Positions 60,202-64,000 of a DNA stretch of 64,000 nt are shown here, one piece after another. Both the position numbers and the translations under genes were made by a program. Source of the stretch: JAWKWH01 sp041397625 (GTDB lineage: Bacteria > Pseudomonadota > Alphaproteobacteria > Rhizobiales > Rhizobiaceae); contig JAWKWH010000003.1 of the NCBI GenBank assembly GCA_041397625.1, positions 478,246 through 542,245 of the forward strand. The letters run 5' to 3'. The number at the start of each line of letters is the position of its first letter. Positions within the stretch are counted from its first letter, which is position 1. The notes under the pieces were generated by a model. It did not search any database. It worked only from the letters and a program-made list of their open reading frames with translations, and had not been told where the DNA came from.

Positions 60202-60441
60202 ATGCCGAAGCGCGTATTGCAGGGCACCGTCGTCAGCGACAAGAACGACAAGACCATCGTCGTCAAGGTCGAGCGCCGGTTTACCCACCCGGTGATGAAG
60301 AAGACCGTGCGCACGTCGAAGAAGTACAAGGCGCATGACGAGAACAACAGCCACAAGGTTGGCGACAAGGTGTTCATCCAGGAGTCGAAGCCGATCTCCA
60401 AGGACAAGCGCTGGACAGTGGTTTCGGGCGCCGAAGCCTGA
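60202..60441 (+). CDS. rpsQ: 30S ribosomal protein S17
   Basis: S17 of 79 residues, OB-fold 16S-binding protein. Landmarks: MPKRVLQGTVVSDKNDKTIV, then HPVMKKTVRTSKKYKAHDEN and SKPISKDKRWTVV. ATG at 60202 with AAGGAA 8 nt upstream. A 67-bp gap to rplN follows. Confidence 0.98.
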   Translation: MPKRVLQGTVVSDKNDKTIVVKVERRFTHPVMKKTVRTSKKYKAHDENNSHKVGDKVFIQESKPISKDKRWTVVSGAEA

Positions 60442-60508
60442 GTTTGGAAATGTGGAAGTTCCGGCGGGGGCGTGCCCGCGCCGGTCGGTTTGAAGAAGGC
60501 GGCCAGTC

Positions 60509-60877
60509 ATGATTCAGATGCAGACAAATCTCGACGTGGCGGACAATTCCGGTGCTCGTCGCGTCATGTGCATCAAGGTGTTGGGCGGTTCGAAGCGGAA
60601 ATATGCCTCCGTCGGCGACATCATAGTCGTGTCGGTCAAGGAAGCCATTCCGCGCGGACGCGTCAAGAAGGGCGATGTGATGAAGGCGGTCGTCGTGCGC
60701 ACCGCCAAGGACATCCGCCGGCCCGACGGCAGCGTCATCCGTTTCGACGGCAATGCCGCCGTTCTGGTTGACAACAAATCCGAGCCGGTCGGCACCCGCA
60801 TCTTCGGCCCCGTGCCGCGCGAACTGCGCGCCAAGCGGCACATGAAGATTATTTCGCTGGCGCCGGAAGTGCTCTGA
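60509..60877 (+). CDS. rplN: 50S ribosomal protein L14
   Basis: L14 of 122 residues at the subunit interface. MIQMQTNLDVADNSGARRVM and RIFGPVPRELRAKRHMKIIS are the family landmarks. Opens the spc-type part of the cluster without a visible terminator before it. Confidence 0.98.
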   Translation: MIQMQTNLDVADNSGARRVMCIKVLGGSKRKYASVGDIIVVSVKEAIPRGRVKKGDVMKAVVVRTAKDIRRPDGSVIRFDGNAAVLVDNKSEPVGTRIFGPVPRELRAKRHMKIISLAPEVL

Positions 60878-60890
60878 GGGAGAACGGACA

Positions 60891-61199
60891 ATGCAGAAGA
60901 TCCGTAAAGGCGACGAGGTCGTCGTGCTGGCCGGCAAGGACAAGGGCCGCACCGGCGAAGTGCTGAAGGTGATGCCGAAAGAGAACCGTGCGCTGGTTCG
61001 CGGCGTCAACATGGTCAGGCGTCACCAGAAGCAGACCCAGACCCAGGAGGCCGGCATCATCTCGAAAGAGGCGCCGATCCACCTGTCGAACATCGCGATC
61101 GCCGACAAGGACGGTAAGCCGTCGCGCGTCGGCTTCAAAATCCAGGACGGCAAGAAGGTACGCGTTGCGAAGCGCTCCGGAGAGTTGATCGATGGCTGA
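60891..61199 (+). CDS. rplX: 50S ribosomal protein L24
   Basis: L24 of 102 residues, assembly initiator with a KOW motif (KGDEVVVLAGKDKGRTGEVL). NMVRRHQKQTQTQEAGIISK follows. Its last 8 bp overlap the rplE start, the longest overlap in the ribosomal run. Confidence 0.98.
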   Translation: MQKIRKGDEVVVLAGKDKGRTGEVLKVMPKENRALVRGVNMVRRHQKQTQTQEAGIISKEAPIHLSNIAIADKDGKPSRVGFKIQDGKKVRVAKRSGELIDG

Positions 61200-61749
61200 G
61201 GCGAAATACACACCGCGCATGAAGCAGCGCTACAACGAGGTAATCCGCAAGGCGCTCCTCGAACAGTTCAACTATGACAACCACATGCAGGTGCCGCGCA
61301 TCGAGAAGATCGTGCTGAACATGGGCGTTGGCGAGGCGACGAACGATTCCAAGAAGCCGTCGGTGGCGGCCGAGGAACTGTCGCTGATCGCCGGCCAGAA
61401 GGCGCAGGTCACCCACGCGCGCAAGTCGATCGCCAGCTTCAAGGTCCGCGAGAAGATGCCGATCGGCGCCAAGGTGACGCTGCGCAAGGACCGCATGTAT
61501 GAGTTTCTGGACCGGCTGGTCACGATCGCGCTGCCGCGCGTTCGAGACTTCCGCGGCCTGAACCCGAAGAGTTTCGACGGCCGCGGCAATTTCGCCATGG
61601 GCCTGAAGGAACACATCGTTTTCCCGGAAATCGACTACGACAAGGTCGATGACATCCGCGGAATGGACATCATCGTCTGTACGACCGCCAAGACGGATGA
61701 CGAGGCCCGGGCGCTGCTCAAGGCCTTCAACTTCCCCTTCAGGCAGTAA
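61192..61749 (+). CDS. rplE: 50S ribosomal protein L5
   Basis: L5 of 185 residues, 5S rRNA-binding protein. Landmarks: VPRIEKIVLNMGVGEATNDS, RKSIASFKVREKMPIGAKVT, RGLNPKSFDGRGNFAMGLKE. The ATG lies inside the end of rplX. Confidence 0.98.
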   Translation: MAEAKYTPRMKQRYNEVIRKALLEQFNYDNHMQVPRIEKIVLNMGVGEATNDSKKPSVAAEELSLIAGQKAQVTHARKSIASFKVREKMPIGAKVTLRKDRMYEFLDRLVTIALPRVRDFRGLNPKSFDGRGNFAMGLKEHIVFPEIDYDKVDDIRGMDIIVCTTAKTDDEARALLKAFNFPFRQ

Positions 61750-61776
61750 CGGCAGGCGAGCAAGAGGACGATACCA

Positions 61777-62082
61777 ATGGCAAAAGTCAGTGCAGTCGAC
61801 AAGAATGCCAAGCGGCGCAAGCTGGTGGCGCGCTATTCCAGGCGCCGCGCCGAGCTGAAGGCGATCATCAACGACCGTTCCAGGCCGATGGACGAGCGCT
61901 TCGCCGCGCAGCTCAAGCTGTCGCAGCTTCCGCGCAATTCGTCGAAGACCCGCATCCGCAACCGCTGCGAGGTGTCCGGTCGTCCGCGCGGCTACTATCG
62001 CAAGCTGAAGATGTCGCGCATCGCGCTTCGCGAACTGGGATCGCTCGGACTGGTTCCGGGCCTGGTCAAGTCGAGCTGGTAA
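61777..62082 (+). CDS. rpsN: 30S ribosomal protein S14 (zinc-independent type)
   Basis: S14 of 101 residues, the long C-minus form without CxxC zinc motifs, as usual in rhizobia. LPRNSSKTRIRNRCEVSGRP and RKLKMSRIALRELGSLGLVP are landmarks. Confidence 0.98.
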   Translation: MAKVSAVDKNAKRRKLVARYSRRRAELKAIINDRSRPMDERFAAQLKLSQLPRNSSKTRIRNRCEVSGRPRGYYRKLKMSRIALRELGSLGLVPGLVKSSW

Positions 62083-62094
62083 GGAGGACAGGCG

Positions 62095-62493
62095 ATGTCT
62101 ATGAGTGACCCTCTCGGCGATATGCTGACCCGCATCCGTAACGCCGCCGGCCGGCGCAAGTCGACGGTGTCGACGCCGGCTTCGAAGCTGCGCGCCCGCG
62201 TTCTGGAAGTGATGAAGAACGAAGGCTATATACGCGGCTATTCGCAGACCGATCACAAGGACGGCAAGTCGGAAATCGAGATCGAGCTGAAGTACCACGA
62301 TGACGGTCCGGTGATCCGCGAGATTTCGCGCGTTTCGCGCCCCGGCCGCCGGGTCTACGTGTCGGTCAGGTCGATCCCGCACGTGGCCAACGGCCTCGGT
62401 ATCGCCATCCTGTCGACCCCCAAGGGGGTGATGGCGGACCACGATGCCCGCGAACAGAATGTCGGCGGAGAGCTTCTCTGCCAGATTTTCTGA
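62095..62493 (+). CDS. rpsH: 30S ribosomal protein S8
   Basis: S8 of 132 residues, 16S central-domain protein and usual translational repressor of the spc operon. SDPLGDMLTRIRNAAGRRKS and GLGIAILSTPKGVMADHDAR are landmarks. A second in-frame ATG two codons downstream is an alternative start; the first is better spaced from AAGGAGG. Confidence 0.98.
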   Translation: MSMSDPLGDMLTRIRNAAGRRKSTVSTPASKLRARVLEVMKNEGYIRGYSQTDHKDGKSEIEIELKYHDDGPVIREISRVSRPGRRVYVSVRSIPHVANGLGIAILSTPKGVMADHDAREQNVGGELLCQIF

Positions 62494-62531
62494 TCGCGGC
62501 GAATAACAACTGAACGGCAAGGACGAAGAAC

Positions 62532-63065
62532 ATGTCCCGTATTGGCAAAAAACCCGTGGCTGTGCCCGAGGGTGTCACCGCCACCGTCGAAGGCCAGACG
62601 GTCACCGCGAAGGGTCCGAAGGGCGAGCTGAAATTCGTCGTCAACGACGAGGTGCTGGTCAAGCTCGAGGATGGAGCGATCGCGGTCGATCCGCGCGACC
62701 AGTCGAAGGATGCACGCTCCAAATGGGGCATGTCGCGCACGCAGATCGCCAACATCATGACCGGCGTGAAGGACGGTTTCGAGCGCAAGCTGGAAATCAA
62801 CGGCGTCGGCTACCGCGCCGCGATGCAGGGCAAGAACCTGCAACTGTCGCTCGGTTTCAGCCACGAAGTGGTCTACGAGGTGCCGGAAGGCATCTCGGTG
62901 GCGTGCCCCAAGCCGACCGAAATCGTCGTTACCGGCATTGACAAGCAGAAGGTCGGGCAGGTGGCTTCCGAGATCCGCAAATACCGTCGCCCGGAACCCT
63001 ACAAGGGCAAGGGCGTCAAATATGCCGAAGAGCGCATCGTGCGCAAAGAAGGCAAGAAGAAGTAA
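62532..63065 (+). CDS. rplF: 50S ribosomal protein L6
   Basis: L6 of 177 residues, near the sarcin-ricin loop. SRIGKKPVAVPEGVTATVEG, GVGYRAAMQGKNLQLSLGFS and EPYKGKGVKYAEERIVRKEG are landmarks. Confidence 0.98.
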   Translation: MSRIGKKPVAVPEGVTATVEGQTVTAKGPKGELKFVVNDEVLVKLEDGAIAVDPRDQSKDARSKWGMSRTQIANIMTGVKDGFERKLEINGVGYRAAMQGKNLQLSLGFSHEVVYEVPEGISVACPKPTEIVVTGIDKQKVGQVASEIRKYRRPEPYKGKGVKYAEERIVRKEGKKK

Positions 63066-63077
63066 GGGACTGGCGCA

Positions 63078-63437
63078 ATGGCTGCGAAGGACAATGTCAA
63101 ACGGCGTGCCGCACGCGTTCGCCGTACCCTCAAGGCGGTGGCCGGCGACCGGCCGCGGCTTTCGATCTACCGCTCGTCGAAGAACATCTATGCCCAGATC
63201 ATTGACGATGCGAAGGGGCAGACGGTTTGCGCCGCCTCGACGATCGACAAGGACCTCAAGGGCAAGTTGAAGACGGGCGCCGATGCCGATGCCGCCGCCG
63301 CCGTCGGCAAGCTCGTTGCCGAGCGCGCCGCCAAGGCCGGCGTCAAGGAGGTCGTTTTCGATCGCGGCCCCTATATCTATCACGGTCGCGTCAAGGCGCT
63401 GGCGGACGCCGCGCGCGAGGGCGGTCTGACCTTCTAG
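63078..63437 (+). CDS. rplR: 50S ribosomal protein L18
   Basis: L18 of 119 residues, 5S rRNA-binding partner of L5. VRRTLKAVAGDRPRLSIYRS, IYAQIIDDAKGQTVCAASTI and the C-terminal FDRGPYIYHGRVKALADAAR are landmarks. Confidence 0.98.
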   Translation: MAAKDNVKRRAARVRRTLKAVAGDRPRLSIYRSSKNIYAQIIDDAKGQTVCAASTIDKDLKGKLKTGADADAAAAVGKLVAERAAKAGVKEVVFDRGPYIYHGRVKALADAAREGGLTF

Positions 63438-63478
63438 AAACCAACCCGTGCTACCGGAAAAGAACAAGGAACCAGGAC

Positions 63479-64000
63479 ATGGCACAGCAAAACCGCAGGG
63501 ACGACCGCAATCGCGGGCGTGACCGCGAGGAGCGCGACAGCGAATTCGTCGACAAGCTCGTTCACATCAACCGCGTCGCCAAGGTGGTCAAGGGCGGCCG
63601 CCGCTTCGGCTTCGCCGCGCTCGTCGTCGTCGGCGATCAGAAGGGCCGCGTCGGCTTCGGCCACGGCAAGGCCCGCGAGGTGCCGGAGGCGATTCGCAAG
63701 GCGACCGAAAGCGCCAAGCGCGACATGATCTTCGTTCCGCTCAGGTCGGGACGCACGCTGCACCACGACGTTACCGGCCGCCACGGAGCCGGCAAGGTGC
63801 TGCTGCGCGCCGCCAAGCCGGGTACCGGTATCATCGCCGGCGGCCCGATGCGCGCCGTGTTTGAGACGCTGGGCATGCACGATGTCGTCGCCAAGTCGAT
63901 GGGATCGTCCAACCCCTATAACATGGTGCGCGCGACGTTCGATGCGCTGAAGCACCAGATGCATCCGAAGGACATCGCCGCCCAGCGTGGCATCAAGTAC
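63479..64000 (+). CDS. rpsE: 30S ribosomal protein S5, partial (3' end outside window)
   Basis: First 174 codons of S5, cut by the right edge. N-terminus is charged (QNRRDDRNRGRDREERDSEF), followed by the double-stranded-RNA-binding domain (VHINRVAKVVKGGRRFGFAA, VVVGDQKGRVGFGHGKAREV) and KPGTGIIAGGPMRAVFETLG. The Gly/Lys residues of the accuracy (ram) region are normal. Only the last few residues should be missing. Confidence 0.98.
   Translation, partial: MAQQNRRDDRNRGRDREERDSEFVDKLVHINRVAKVVKGGRRFGFAALVVVGDQKGRVGFGHGKAREVPEAIRKATESAKRDMIFVPLRSGRTLHHDVTGRHGAGKVLLRAAKPGTGIIAGGPMRAVFETLGMHDVVAKSMGSSNPYNMVRATFDALKHQMHPKDIAAQRGIKY

Overview
The window is 64 kb of GC-rich chromosome from an alphaproteobacterium, most likely a member of the Hyphomicrobiales (Rhizobiales) near the Mesorhizobium/Phyllobacteriaceae group. 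Reasons: the order secE-nusG-rplKAJL-rpoBC followed directly by rpsL-rpsG-fusA-tuf-rpsJ and the S10/spc genes, rhizobial-type protein sequences (L10 beginning VDRAEKREF, S14 without zinc cysteines, large PstC and PstA), and rhizobial sigma-70-like promoter motifs (CTTGCA-N17-CTATGT). I see no mobile element, CRISPR array, rRNA or tRNA. All identifications are from reading the translated sequence; no database search was run.

Left part (1-26.7 kb), accessory metabolism. A leftward operon (1-3150) encodes an XRE-cupin regulator, a dipeptide-type binding protein and a permease cut by the window edge. Its promoter lies between two copies of a 17-bp palindrome. A rightward five-gene oligopeptide-type ABC transporter (3714-10100) follows. 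Next come a leftward formylglycine-type phosphonate-monoester hydrolase/sulfatase (10108-11646) and a rightward run: sulfoacetaldehyde acetyltransferase (xsc), adenine deaminase, a glutamine-synthetase-like ligase, an aldehyde dehydrogenase and an iron-type alcohol dehydrogenase (11929-19646). The run continues with an overlapping acyl-CoA carboxylase module: an AtuA-like protein, carboxyltransferase, enoyl-CoA hydratase, biotin carboxylase/BCCP and a DinB-fold metal-binding protein (19711-26742). The first set reads as uptake and breakdown of an organosulfonate/phosphonate ester or amino-alcohol. The second reads as a carboxylation-hydration route for a branched acyl-CoA. Neither substrate can be fixed from sequence.

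Middle part (26.7-37.7 kb), leftward. mscS-like channel, VOC-cupin-cupin protein, phoR, then pstS-pstC-pstA-pstB-phoU-phoB. A three-repeat PHO box overlaps the end of phoR and should drive pstSCAB-phoUB, so phosphate starvation would raise both the transporter and PhoB. PhoR here has no visible membrane segment, and its GTG start overlaps the stop of the cupin gene.

Right part (37.9-64 kb), rightward, essential. secE, nusG, rplK, rplA, rplJ, rplL, rpoB and rpoC end at a clear terminator. After one small antisense gene of unknown function come rpsL, rpsG, fusA, tuf, rpsJ, rplC, rplD, rplW, rplB, rpsS, rplV, rpsC, rplP, rpmC, rpsQ, rplN, rplX, rplE, rpsN, rpsH, rplF, rplR and rpsE (cut by the right edge). 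Several intergenic hairpins (rplA-rplJ, rplL-rpoB, tuf-rpsJ, rpsJ-rplC) look like regulatory or processing sites.

A recurring design is a strong stem-loop between a periplasmic binding-protein gene and the permease gene after it. It occurs in all three transport operons of the window.
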